Shown here in pieces: positions 33,070 to 40,942 of a stretch of DNA of 64,000 bases (its first letter is position 1; the number at the start of each line of letters is the position of its first letter). The translations under genes were made by a program, and so were the position numbers. The stretch is taken from positions 1-64,000 of the IMG/VR virus record IMGVR_UViG_3300042479_000727; one strand, given 5' to 3'. Under the pieces are notes generated by a model. The model worked only from the letters and a program-made list of their open reading frames with translations, had not been told where the DNA came from and made no database searches. Source of the stretch: a virus.

Positions 33070-33713
33070 TGTCAGGATTTAAAATTTCAACTGAGTCGCT
33101 AAGACCAGAATTTTATCAAGTGGTAATCACATTGTCTGGTGGTGCAGGAACATATCCTACAGCAGATGGCAACGATAACGGAGCGGTATGCCCACAAGAT
33201 CACAGTGCATTTACAACCAAACCAACTACATTAGCCATTGGTCGTCGTGTAGCCAGAGCTCATCAACGTTTCTTAGCCATTATCGAAAATCTACAAAAAT
33301 ATGCTGATGCACAGATTCAAGACGTGCAGTTTACCAGTGCTGGTGCAACGGTGGCAGACAACCAGGCAACAGCAGTGACTTTTACAGTGAGATATGATCG
33401 TGCAGGTGCAGCAGGTGCAGGCACAGCAGACGGCGTATTGGGCGGCACAAGAGCAGAAATTGGAACACCATTCCAATTTACAGCTACCACAGACGGTACA
33501 ATTACAGTTGATACAACAGCCAAAGCTCTACGCTATCAAATTGGTCAGGCCATTGGCAGAACCAATCACGTTAAAAGCATGAGAGTGTTTGATGGCAGTC
33601 AAGGTGCTGAAATACAAGAATCTTTGACTGTTACGTTGCCCGACTCACTTGCGGACATTTACAAAGACGTGGCCGTAACCCTTGTTGATGCAGCAGAAAC
33701 CATAGACAGTTAA
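33069..33713 (+). CDS. Beta-rich virion protein of unknown role
   Basis: 214 residues. FYQVVITLSGGAGTYPTADG, then IGRRVARAHQRFLAIIENLQ, then a middle of alternating Ala/Thr/Gly strands and IQESLTVTLPDSLADIY. Probably a capsid decoration or head-tail linking protein, judged only from its beta-rich style and place before the large terminase. The stop of the preceding gene overlaps its ATG (TAATG). A strong terminator ends this transcript. Confidence 0.6.
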   Translation: MSGFKISTESLRPEFYQVVITLSGGAGTYPTADGNDNGAVCPQDHSAFTTKPTTLAIGRRVARAHQRFLAIIENLQKYADAQIQDVQFTSAGATVADNQATAVTFTVRYDRAGAAGAGTADGVLGGTRAEIGTPFQFTATTDGTITVDTTAKALRYQIGQAIGRTNHVKSMRVFDGSQGAEIQESLTVTLPDSLADIYKDVAVTLVDAAETIDS

Positions 33714-33730
33714 TATAAACTAATAAATCA

Positions 33731-33757
33731 AATAGGCTCTTCGGAGCCTATTTTTTT
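33731..33757 (+). terminator. Rho-independent terminator with TTCG loop
   Basis: Stem AATAGGCTC/GAGCCTATT with a stable TTCG tetraloop and seven or more T. The late box for gp17 begins two bases after the T-run. Confidence 0.9.
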
Positions 33758-33759
33758 CA

Positions 33760-33766
33760 TTAAATA
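33760..33766 (+). promoter_or_regulatory. Late-type promoter TTAAATA of gp17, leaderless spacing
   Basis: TTAAATA, then AACAT, then the ATG at 33772. Same five-base spacing as the canonical boxes. Confidence 0.6.
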
Positions 33767-33771
33767 AACAT

Positions 33772-35358
33772 ATGTCAAAATCCTTAGACGGCAATCTAAT
33801 TAAGAAAGCCCATGCACAGATACGCTATAATCTCGACGAAGTCAAGCATCTAGAAGCTTGTATGGATCCAGTAACCGGTCCGCTATACTTTGCTAAAAAC
33901 TTTATCAAGATACAACACCCTACTAGAGGATCAATACCATTTGAGCCCTACGGGTTTCAAGAATTGTTGATTGACGCATATCACACAAACAAAGAATGCA
34001 TAGCCATGTTGCCGCGCCAGATGGGTAAGACTACATGTGCAGTGGCATACCTGTTGTGGTATACACAGTTTATGCCAGATGTGCAGGTATTGATAGCGGC
34101 ACACAAGTATGAAGGTGCTCGAGACATCATGGATCGTTATAGATACGCCTATGAAAATTTACCCGACTTTATTCGAGCTGGAGTGTATTCATACAACAGA
34201 AACACCATTGAATACGACAACGGATCACGTATACAAGCAACTACTACCACAGAAAACACAGGTCGTGGTAAATCTCTTTCTCTAATCTATTGCGATGAGT
34301 TTGCATTCGTGCAGCCGCCGGAAAAAGCCAAAGAATTCTGGACAGCATTATCACCTACGCTGGCCACAGGCGGTAAAGCTATTATCACATCAACTCCTAA
34401 CAGTGACGAAGATCAATTTGCTATGATTTGGTTAGAAGCCAACAAACGGTTTGACGACTTCGGCAATGAAACTAAACTAGGAGTCAACGGTTTCTTCCCC
34501 TTCTTCGCACACTGGAAGGAACATCCAGACAGGGATGACGAGTGGGCTAGATTAGAACGTGCCAAGATTGGCGAAGAACGGTTCCGTAGAGAGTTTGAAT
34601 GCGAGTTCTTGATCTATGACGAAACTTTAATCAACTCTGTGAAGTTGGTTGAACTTGCAGGTTCAGACCCTATGATGAACATGGGGCAGACTCGTTGGTA
34701 TAAAGATATAAATCCCAAAGCCACATATCTAATAGCTTTAGATCCCAGCCTAGGCACAGGTGGTGACTACGGAGCCATCCAAGTCTACGAAATGCCTGAA
34801 ATGATACAAGTAGCAGAGTGGCATCACAATACCACGCCTGTGCAGCAACAGGTCAGAGTCTTGAGAGAAATACTAAAATACATACATGACAGAGGCGAAG
34901 AACGAGGCGGTGCACCTATCATGTATTACAGTGTTGAAAATAATACAATAGGTGAATCTGCTCTGATAGTTATCAACGATATAGGCGAAGAAAACTTTCA
35001 TGGACTGTTTCTTAGTGAGCCCATCCGCAAAGGACACATACGCAAGTTCCGTAAAGGATTTAATACCACGCACAGAAGTAAAATATCTGCTTGCAGTCAA
35101 CTAAAAAACATGATCGAAAATCACAAGATGACTATCAACAGCAAACCGTTGATATCTGAGCTAAAAACATATATTGCTTCAGGGCTGGGTTTTAAAGCCA
35201 AGAGTGGAGAACATGACGATTTAGTCAGTTCAACACTGTTAATCATGCGCATGGCAGATGTGTTAGCGGACTGGGATCCGCAGATCTACGATAAAATGAC
35301 AGAAAAAATCACCGATGAATCCATGCCTATGCCGATCTTTGTCAGTATGGGTCTTTGA
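33772..35358 (+). CDS. gp17: gp17 terminase large subunit
   Basis: 528 residues. Walker A PRQMGKTT (81-88), Walker B LIYCDE (171-176), the coupling motif TSTPN (206-210), and the nuclease start ALDPSLGTGGDYGAI (about 322-336) with D324 are in order. This is the packaging ATPase and headful nuclease. Length is slightly below T4 gp17 (610 residues), and the short N-terminus lacks the extended T4 region. The stop codon overlaps the late box of the next gene. Confidence 0.95.
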   Translation: MSKSLDGNLIKKAHAQIRYNLDEVKHLEACMDPVTGPLYFAKNFIKIQHPTRGSIPFEPYGFQELLIDAYHTNKECIAMLPRQMGKTTCAVAYLLWYTQFMPDVQVLIAAHKYEGARDIMDRYRYAYENLPDFIRAGVYSYNRNTIEYDNGSRIQATTTTENTGRGKSLSLIYCDEFAFVQPPEKAKEFWTALSPTLATGGKAIITSTPNSDEDQFAMIWLEANKRFDDFGNETKLGVNGFFPFFAHWKEHPDRDDEWARLERAKIGEERFRREFECEFLIYDETLINSVKLVELAGSDPMMNMGQTRWYKDINPKATYLIALDPSLGTGGDYGAIQVYEMPEMIQVAEWHHNTTPVQQQVRVLREILKYIHDRGEERGGAPIMYYSVENNTIGESALIVINDIGEENFHGLFLSEPIRKGHIRKFRKGFNTTHRSKISACSQLKNMIENHKMTINSKPLISELKTYIASGLGFKAKSGEHDDLVSSTLLIMRMADVLADWDPQIYDKMTEKITDESMPMPIFVSMGL

Positions 35359-35364
35359 TAAATA
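35358..35364 (+). promoter_or_regulatory. T4-type late promoter, leaderless spacing
   Basis: ATAAATA overlapping the gp17 stop codon, then TACTT, then the ATG at 35370. It argues against a longer TTG start at 35355, which would lie within the promoter. Confidence 0.75.
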
Positions 35365-35369
35365 TACTT

Positions 35370-37262
35370 ATGGACGCAACAAACAACATAGCCACCGATT
35401 TATTCTACAAAGTACGCAGCCGCTTCTCTGGGCTGAAATTAGGTGCCGAAACCGGTGAGATAACCATCAATCCGGAACAGGCAAGATTCTTTGATTTTGA
35501 CTACACAGAAGGCCAGAATCCCATAGGGCATGTCAGCATCAGTCTTGCTGAACCCAACTCCATGAAAGTGTATTTTTCCAATGGAATTACCGAAGGCATG
35601 GATGATGGACAAAAAACAAATTGGTACGGATTCTTAAAAGAACTGCGTCAATTTGCCAAACGCAGATTATTGAGTTTTGACACCAGAGACATTGCCAAAG
35701 ACAATCTTGACAAACGAGATTATCAATTCCTTAGTCAGAACGCACAACCTAAACCACAGACAAATACGATACAAAAACCAGTTGGAGAAAGCACAATGAG
35801 TGAAAACATAATGAGCGAAAGCTCAATGTATGGTAGCAAAACAATGAGCTATCAAAAATTAATGGACACACGTTTGATCATTAAACATAATCAAGCAGTG
35901 ATGGATGACACACAACCAGGTTCTAGAACCAGAAATATCGGTGCCTTGTTTGTAGAAAATCAAGACGGTGAAAGATTCAAATATCCATTTATTCATCTAG
36001 CTGGTGCTAGAGCCATGCAGCGCCATGTGGCCAATGGCGGCCTGCCTTACGATGATCTAGGCAAAAGTATTACGCAAATGAGCGAAGAAATTGCACAGTT
36101 GAAAAGTTTTGGTAACTATGTGGTCCGTAACGATCTAATGAATTCCGAAACCAACTCAGTGGTCGAAAGAAGCACAGAATATCTAAATCATCTTAGAGAA
36201 CAGATCAAGGCATTGAGCAAACAAAGTCACTACGAGGCTTACAGAGAATCATTCCAGGCAAACCCCAACGAGGAAATACCTCAAGACGTGGTAGAAGATT
36301 TTAAACAAAAATTCACAGTCAGATCGTTTAAAGAAGATATTGCAACTGTGTTTCCGGTCTTATACAGACTAATGAAAGAAGGAAGCACTATAGGCTATGA
36401 CGACATAGTCGCTATGACACAAGAAGAAATCAACAACGAAGACCTTACAGTTGAAACAGAAGACAATGACCCATTTGCTCAATTTGAAAATTGGGTAATG
36501 GCACTAGGCGAAGAAAGTGCGGTAACCAGTGAAGATCCTGAAGAGCAGGCAGCAGCATTACAGGGACTACAAGAACTTGTAGGACAACACTTCCCAGCAG
36601 GTGTCGATGGAACCAACGCCATTGAAAGTCTTAAAGGATTAATCGAAGATCCAGAATTGTATAAAAGAATCAAAGAACAGGCAGCACAAGATCCAGATGC
36701 ATGTGTAAGACCATTGGTCAAAGATTGGTTGGAATTCAATGCACCTGAAACACTAGAACAGTTGGATTTTGGCGATATGGTAGATGACCCGGAAGCGACC
36801 CAGGGAGTTGATCAAACTGCTCCGGAAGCGGAACCAGCACCAGTTGATCCAGCGGCAGCGGTTGCGCCTGCACAAGAGCCATTGCCGCGAGAAGCTGTGG
36901 ATCCCGACAATCCAAGAGACTACGAAAGACCAGCAGTAGATAGAAAAAAAGCAGGCCAGTCACCGTTAACTATGAAAGATGTAGAATACAAAGACGACAA
37001 ACCCAAACGTGATTTTGAAAAGAGAAAAGAAAGATTAAACACCGAAGAGTTAGCAGAGTTTATCACATCATTTTATGATCGTGACACAGGCACATTTCCC
37101 AAAGGCCCAGAAGGTGTTGCTATTATGGTAGGCAAGAAGTTTGGCGAACAGGCAGAACAAGTTGCTCGTAAATTTGTAGAACGTATGGCACCACAGCAGA
37201 GTACCGATCAAAATCCAGAACTTCAAGAACTATCACGCATTAGAGAATTAGCAGGCTATTAA
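35370..37262 (+). CDS. Large acidic protein of unknown function, conserved style
   Basis: 630 residues from ATG 35370, five bases after a late box; a TTG at 35355 is rejected because it is inside the promoter. The N-terminal 130 residues are folded in style (SISLAEPNSMKVYFSNG), a linker follows, then a helical middle with FKYPFIHLAGARAMQRHVAN and HVANGGLPYDD. An acidic, Pro-rich stretch (36800-36960) separates the C-terminal helical part, which ends in ELQELSRIRELAGY. Similar endings occur in head-linked proteins of marine T4-like phages. Role unknown; a virion protein is likely. A terminator follows. Confidence 0.65.
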   Translation: MDATNNIATDLFYKVRSRFSGLKLGAETGEITINPEQARFFDFDYTEGQNPIGHVSISLAEPNSMKVYFSNGITEGMDDGQKTNWYGFLKELRQFAKRRLLSFDTRDIAKDNLDKRDYQFLSQNAQPKPQTNTIQKPVGESTMSENIMSESSMYGSKTMSYQKLMDTRLIIKHNQAVMDDTQPGSRTRNIGALFVENQDGERFKYPFIHLAGARAMQRHVANGGLPYDDLGKSITQMSEEIAQLKSFGNYVVRNDLMNSETNSVVERSTEYLNHLREQIKALSKQSHYEAYRESFQANPNEEIPQDVVEDFKQKFTVRSFKEDIATVFPVLYRLMKEGSTIGYDDIVAMTQEEINNEDLTVETEDNDPFAQFENWVMALGEESAVTSEDPEEQAAALQGLQELVGQHFPAGVDGTNAIESLKGLIEDPELYKRIKEQAAQDPDACVRPLVKDWLEFNAPETLEQLDFGDMVDDPEATQGVDQTAPEAEPAPVDPAAAVAPAQEPLPREAVDPDNPRDYERPAVDRKKAGQSPLTMKDVEYKDDKPKRDFEKRKERLNTEELAEFITSFYDRDTGTFPKGPEGVAIMVGKKFGEQAEQVARKFVERMAPQQSTDQNPELQELSRIRELAGY

Positions 37263-37283
37263 AAGTTTCGTCGCAGTTAGATT

Positions 37284-37308
37284 GGGCACTTAGGTGCCCT
37301 TTCTTTTT
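37284..37308 (+). terminator. Rho-independent terminator
   Basis: Stem GGGCAC/GTGCCC with loop TTAG and a T-rich tail. It ends the gp17-region transcript. The 106 bases from here to 37415 hold only a possible weak promoter (TTTAGT-N17-TATATA at 37340-37368) and the AAAGGAAAC ribosome site. Confidence 0.8.
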
Positions 37309-37414
37309 GGCGAAATGAAATCAAACTTTTATGTAAACGTTTAGTCTTATTAAAGCGTTATATATATACGTAGGGAATATTCTTTGCGTAAAACAACCTA
37401 AAGGAAACTTTAAA

Positions 37415-37612
37415 ATGAAATCAGTAATCGCAATCATTGTATCAGCATTTGCAGTATCAGCATTTGCACAAGCACCTGCTGCACCTGCTAAGAAAGAAGA
37501 AGCTAAACCAGCTGCATCTGCTCCTGCAAAGGCAGCAACGCCTGCAAAAAGTGAACCTGCTAAGAAAGAGCCAGCTAAAGCAGACGCAAAAGCCGCTACT
37601 CCAGCGAAGTAA
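37415..37612 (+). CDS. Secreted Ala/Pro/Lys-rich small protein
   Basis: 65 residues. MKSVIAIIVSAFAVSAFAQA is a textbook signal peptide with an AFA|Q type cleavage site near residue 18. The rest is a repeat of APAK/EPAK units without fold. It resembles periplasmic Ala/Pro/Lys-rich proteins of Proteobacteria and could act in the envelope after infection. AAAGGAAAC precedes the ATG. The following 58 codons are open in the +1 frame with no start codon, so the true product may be longer by frameshift. Confidence 0.65.
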   Translation: MKSVIAIIVSAFAVSAFAQAPAAPAKKEEAKPAASAPAKAATPAKSEPAKKEPAKADAKAATPAK

Positions 37613-37787
37613 TTTCGGGTTAGACGATAGTGACTTCGTTGTTGATGATGAAGTCACATTTGGTCGTAATCTAAAGGCTCGAGACTTTGGTAAGGTAGTT
37701 GATGATGACTTATCAGAGTATGTAAAATTTAGATTATGGCTAGCTAGGCAACGAGCCATGGCAGCATATAAGAAAAAGTGGGCCTGA
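37611..37787 (+). other. Start-less +1 frame extension of the secreted protein gene
   Basis: Directly after the TAA at 37610-37612 the +1 frame encodes 58 ordinary-looking residues: an acidic stretch with DDSDFVVDDEVTFG, then DLSEYVKFRLWLARQRAMAA and YKKKWA. It has no ATG, GTG, TTG or CTG before residue 52. In the upstream direction this frame reads through the APAK repeats as a Gln/His/Leu-rich shadow. It is therefore a frameshift product, a decayed gene, or a sequence error. The terminator stem overlaps its last codons. Confidence 0.45.
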
Positions 37788-37803
37788 CCCGCTTTTTCTT
37801 TTG
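37771..37803 (+). terminator. Strong rho-independent terminator upstream of gp32
   Basis: A 12-base-pair stem (AGAAAAAGTGGG/CCCGCTTTTTCT, one T-G pair) with a 5-base loop CCTGA and a T-rich tail. It overlaps the last codons and stop codon of the preceding frame. Confidence 0.85.
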
Positions 37804-37835
37804 GTAAGATAAATCAAAAAATACGTAGATAATCG

Positions 37836-37864
37836 TTGACCTTGATAAATAAAAAGCGCATAAT
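37836..37864 (+). promoter_or_regulatory. Sigma-70 promoter of gp32, TTGACC-N17-CATAAT
   Basis: TTGACC at 37836-37841, 17-base spacer, CATAAT at 37859-37864. A chance ATAAATA lies inside the spacer at 37845-37851 and could serve as a late start as well. A leader of about 50 bases follows, ending in AAGGAGG before the gp32 ATG. Confidence 0.65.
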
Positions 37865-37921
37865 AAAACATGTGCATAAGGCATATAAACATTTTAGGCA
37901 TAACACAAGGAGGCATTTAAA

Positions 37922-38890
37922 ATGGCAACATTATCAGAAATCCGTGCTAAACTTCAAGAAGCACAATCAAAGTCCACAGGACAATCCACTGGCGGTGGAG
38001 ACAACGCAATTTACCCACACTGGAATATGCAAGAAGGCAAAGAAGCCGTTGTACGTTTCTTACCTGATGGCAATCCTAACAACACATTCTTCTGGGTAGA
38101 ACGTGCGATGATCAAATTGCCATTCGCTGGCATCAAAGGTGAAACAGACAGCAGAGCAGTGCAGGTACAAGTTCCCTGTGTGGAAATGTATAACGACGGC
38201 ACAGCATGTCCAATCCTATCAGAAGTGCGTGGTTGGTTTAAAGATAAATCATTGGAAGAAATGGGTCGTAAATATTGGAAAAAGCGTTCATACATTTTCC
38301 AAGGCTTTGTGGTTGAAGATCCACTCAAGGAAGATAAACTTCCAGACAACCCTATCCGTAGATTTATTATCGGACCTCAGATCTATGCTATCATCCGTTC
38401 AGCGTTGATGGATCCGGAATTGGATGAGTTGCCAACAGACTATCTGAAAGGTCTCGACTTCCGTATTGCCAAGACATCAAAAGGTGGCTTTGCTGACTAC
38501 TCTACATCAAAGTGGAGCCGACGTGAGCGTTCACTGACAGATGTTGAATCAGCGGCAGTAGAGTCACATGGTCTTTTTGATCTCAGCGGCTTCTTGCCAA
38601 AGAAACCCACTGATGTTGAACTTAAAGTCATGAAAGAAATGTTTGAAGCTTCTGTAGATGGTGAAGCCTATGACATGGAACGTTGGGGACAATATTTTAA
38701 ACCAGCAGGCATGAGCCAAGCCACTGGTGATCCTAATAGACCAACGGCTGTTGCTGCTCCTATTGCAGATGCAGATGACGAACCAGCTCCTGTAGTTAAG
38801 GCCGCTCCAGCAGCCGCTCCGGCAGCTTCAACAGAATCTGCTAGTCGTGCGCAAGACATTCTTGCCATGATTCGCAATCGTCAGAAGTAA
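37922..38890 (+). CDS. gp32: gp32 single-stranded DNA-binding protein
   Basis: 322 residues. YPHWNMQEGKEAVVRFLPDG and VPCVEMYNDGTACPILSEVR (C86 and C96 in the zinc-region) are typical of T4-like gp32. FIIGPQIYAIIRSALMDPEL and DFRIAKTSKGGFADYSTSKW form the OB-fold core. An acidic, Ala-rich tail ends with RAQDILAMIRNRQK for partner binding. It coats ssDNA during replication and recombination. It has a strong AAGGAGG site, its own promoter, and terminators on both sides. In T4, gp32 represses its own translation; here I see no pseudoknot in the leader. Confidence 0.95.
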   Translation: MATLSEIRAKLQEAQSKSTGQSTGGGDNAIYPHWNMQEGKEAVVRFLPDGNPNNTFFWVERAMIKLPFAGIKGETDSRAVQVQVPCVEMYNDGTACPILSEVRGWFKDKSLEEMGRKYWKKRSYIFQGFVVEDPLKEDKLPDNPIRRFIIGPQIYAIIRSALMDPELDELPTDYLKGLDFRIAKTSKGGFADYSTSKWSRRERSLTDVESAAVESHGLFDLSGFLPKKPTDVELKVMKEMFEASVDGEAYDMERWGQYFKPAGMSQATGDPNRPTAVAAPIADADDEPAPVVKAAPAAAPAASTESASRAQDILAMIRNRQK

Positions 38891-38903
38891 TTAGACTAAA
38901 CAT

Positions 38904-38935
38904 AGAGTGCGAGGCAATCTCGCACTCTCTTTCAT
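38904..38935 (+). terminator. Terminator after gp32
   Basis: Ten-base-pair perfect stem AGAGTGCGAG/CTCGCACTCT with loop GCAAT, followed by a weaker CTTTCATTTCT tail. Read-through into uvsX is possible because the tail is not a pure T-run. Confidence 0.75.
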
Positions 38936-38951
38936 TTCTAGGAAAATAATA

Positions 38952-39143
38952 ATGGCAAAACTAACTAAATTAACAAAAGTGAGCGAATCAATCACGATCA
39001 ATCGTTATGATAATGCTTGGATGGTTGAAATTAGCGGGCGTGATAAAAAAGAAGAATGGAAGAATTCTAAAACAGTCTGCAACACAGAAGAAGAATTAAT
39101 TGCGTTAATCAAAGAATACAACGCAATGGACCTGGACAATTAA
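38952..39143 (+). CDS. Small conserved hypothetical protein before uvsX
   Basis: 63 residues from ATG 38952, with AGGAAAA upstream; an in-frame codon at 38907 lies inside the terminator and is rejected. ESITINRYDNAWMVEISGRD then EEELIALIKEYNAMDLDN, a small alpha/beta protein. Similar short proteins stand before uvsX in T4-like marine phages. Function unknown. It ends one base before the uvsX ATG. Confidence 0.65.
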   Translation: MAKLTKLTKVSESITINRYDNAWMVEISGRDKKEEWKNSKTVCNTEEELIALIKEYNAMDLDN

Positions 39144-39144
39144 T

Positions 39145-40224
39145 ATGGCAAAAGCATTTGATATTTCTAAATTTAGAAAGTCAATTACTAAATCTATTGA
39201 CGGTTTAAGTATTGGCTTTAACGACCCAACTGATTGGGTCAGTACAAACAACTATGCATTAAATTATCTTATTAGCGGAGACTTTAAACGTGGTATTCCG
39301 CTAGGTAAAGTTACAGTATTTGCAGGCGAAAGTGGCGCAGGTAAGAGTTTTATCTGTTCAGGCAATCTAGTTAAGAATGCACAAGCACAAGGTATCTTTC
39401 CGATCTTGATTGATACAGAAAATGCGCTTGACGAGAAATGGTTACACGCACTTGAAGTTGATACAAGTCCAGATAAGTTGTTGAAACTTAACATGGCCAT
39501 GATTGACGATGTGGCAAAAACTATTACAGAATTTGTTGCAGAATACAAGACAATGCCAGAAGACGAGCGTCCTAAAGTATTGTTCATCATTGACAGTCTT
39601 GGAATGTTACTGACTCCCACTGATGTTAACCAGTTTCAAGCCGGGGATCTCAAAGGTGACATGGGCCGTAAACCTAAAGCACTCACAGCACTGGTTCGTA
39701 ATTGTGTAAACATGTTTGGTAGTCTAGGTATTGGTCTAGTCGCAACCAATCACACATACGCAAGCCAAGACATGTTTGATCCAGACGACAAGATCAGTGG
39801 CGGTCAAGGCTTTATCTACGCCAGTTCAATCGTGGTTGCCATGCGTAAATTGAAACTGAAACTCGATGCTGATGGCAACAAGACCACAACTGTGCAAGGT
39901 ATTCGTGCTGCTTGTAAGATCATGAAAACTCGTTATGCAAAGCCGTTTGAAAGTGTGCAGGTCGAGATTCCTTATGAAACAGGTATGAGTCCATATAGTG
40001 GATTAGTCGACCTGTTCGAAGCCAAAGGCATGCTCAAGAAAGAAGGTAACAGCCTTGTCTACACTACCAAAGACGGCGAGATCATCAAGCAGTTCCGCAA
40101 GGCTTGGGAACGTAATGAGAAAGACGGCCTAGACATTGCCATGGAAGATATTTCCAAACATGGTGAAATTTCCACATCTGAGATAACTACTACAGTTGAA
40201 CCAGACTTGGAGGAAGCACAATGA
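39145..40224 (+). CDS. uvsX: UvsX RecA-like recombinase
   Basis: 359 residues. Walker A GESGAGKS at 61-68, the LIDTENALDEKWL segment, VLFIIDSLGMLLTP as Walker B, and GLVATNHTYASQDMFDPDDK with GGQGFIYASSIVVAMRK follow the UvsX order. It forms presynaptic filaments on ssDNA with gp32 and UvsY for recombination-dependent replication. The acidic tail TTTVEPDLEEAQ is usual for the family. It overlaps the next ATG by 4 bases. Confidence 0.95.
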   Translation: MAKAFDISKFRKSITKSIDGLSIGFNDPTDWVSTNNYALNYLISGDFKRGIPLGKVTVFAGESGAGKSFICSGNLVKNAQAQGIFPILIDTENALDEKWLHALEVDTSPDKLLKLNMAMIDDVAKTITEFVAEYKTMPEDERPKVLFIIDSLGMLLTPTDVNQFQAGDLKGDMGRKPKALTALVRNCVNMFGSLGIGLVATNHTYASQDMFDPDDKISGGQGFIYASSIVVAMRKLKLKLDADGNKTTTVQGIRAACKIMKTRYAKPFESVQVEIPYETGMSPYSGLVDLFEAKGMLKKEGNSLVYTTKDGEIIKQFRKAWERNEKDGLDIAMEDISKHGEISTSEITTTVEPDLEEAQ

Positions 40225-40454
40225 AAGAAGATTTAATCGCTGACCTGTGGCACGTGGTAATTGGACATATTCCTGAAAAACAAAGACCGGATGTGGCCAC
40301 TGATTTTGTAAACACATTGCTTGACTACGGTATCAAAGAAAGTGTGTTAGACAGTTTGCAAGGAGTAGATCCTTTTCTTGACGAAGCTATCACATACGCC
40401 ATCGACGGTGAAGAGATCGAAGAAGATGTAGACAGCTACGACGAAGAGGAATAA
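40221..40454 (+). CDS. Small acidic hypothetical protein
   Basis: 77 residues, strongly acidic C-terminus (EEIEEDVDSYDEEE). DLIADLWHVVIGHIPEKQRP and FVNTLLDYGIKESVLDSLQG suggest two or three helices. A protein of this type stands directly downstream of uvsX in T4-like marine phages, so it is conserved, but its function is not known to me. It overlaps uvsX by 4 bases and abuts the next gene. Confidence 0.65.
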   Translation: MKEDLIADLWHVVIGHIPEKQRPDVATDFVNTLLDYGIKESVLDSLQGVDPFLDEAITYAIDGEEIEEDVDSYDEEE

Positions 40455-40910
40455 ATGAATTGGTACGACAAGGTTAGTAAAGATATAAGCAACATTCCAG
40501 ATGCTGCGGCCTATTATGAAGCTGAGTTAATCGAAGCAAAACAAGATGTCCGCATAGCGGGTAACATCGAGAAGGCAAGTTCGCAGATGCCCGGCATTGT
40601 GGAAGAACGCTTTAATCAACTTCAAGAAATTGAAGGTATCCTTGAATACTTAAATATTGAACTTCGTAGACTTCGCAGTCAACATTTTCGCAAGTATCTC
40701 GAAAATTATCAACGAGCTTTATCTTCAAGGGACTGTGAAAAGTTCGTTGAAGGTGAAGCTGACGTTGTAGACTTTGAAAAAATTATCAACGATTTCGCTC
40801 TTCTACGCAACAAATGGCTGGGCATTATCAAAGCACTTGACCAAAAACAATGGCATCTCAGCAACATTGTTAAACTACGAGTATCTGGACTAGAAGACGC
40901 CAGTCTTTAA
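40455..40910 (+). CDS. Possible UvsY-like recombination mediator
   Basis: 151 residues, entirely helical. The middle ILEYLNIELRRLRSQHFRKY and the end FALLRNKWLGIIKALDQKQW followed by HLSNIVKLRVSG recall the T4 UvsY layout, where a short basic helical start is followed by a helix ending in a W/F-x-I-K/N segment. UvsY loads UvsX on gp32-coated DNA. Position two genes after uvsX supports this. The match is weak by eye, so it stays a candidate. Confidence 0.45.
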   Translation: MNWYDKVSKDISNIPDAAAYYEAELIEAKQDVRIAGNIEKASSQMPGIVEERFNQLQEIEGILEYLNIELRRLRSQHFRKYLENYQRALSSRDCEKFVEGEADVVDFEKIINDFALLRNKWLGIIKALDQKQWHLSNIVKLRVSGLEDASL

Positions 40911-40930
40911 ATACTAGATAATATACGCAG

Positions 40931-40937
40931 ATAAATA
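40931..40937 (+). promoter_or_regulatory. T4-type late promoter inside a palindrome, leaderless spacing
   Basis: ATAAATA, then TCTGC, then the ATG at 40943. The box lies within the perfect inverted repeat GCAGATA-AA-TATCTGC at 40927-40942, which ends right against the start codon. Confidence 0.75.
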
Positions 40938-40942
40938 TCTGC

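Noticed and set aside
35355-35369. TTG start for the 35370 gene
   Set aside because: It lies within the late promoter box and has no ribosome site; ATG at 35370 matches the leaderless spacing of other late genes.
37437-37610. Gln/His/Leu-rich N-terminal part of the +1 frame over the secreted protein gene
   Set aside because: It is the out-of-frame reading of the APAK repeats; composition is that of a shadow frame and it begins at a weak TTG.
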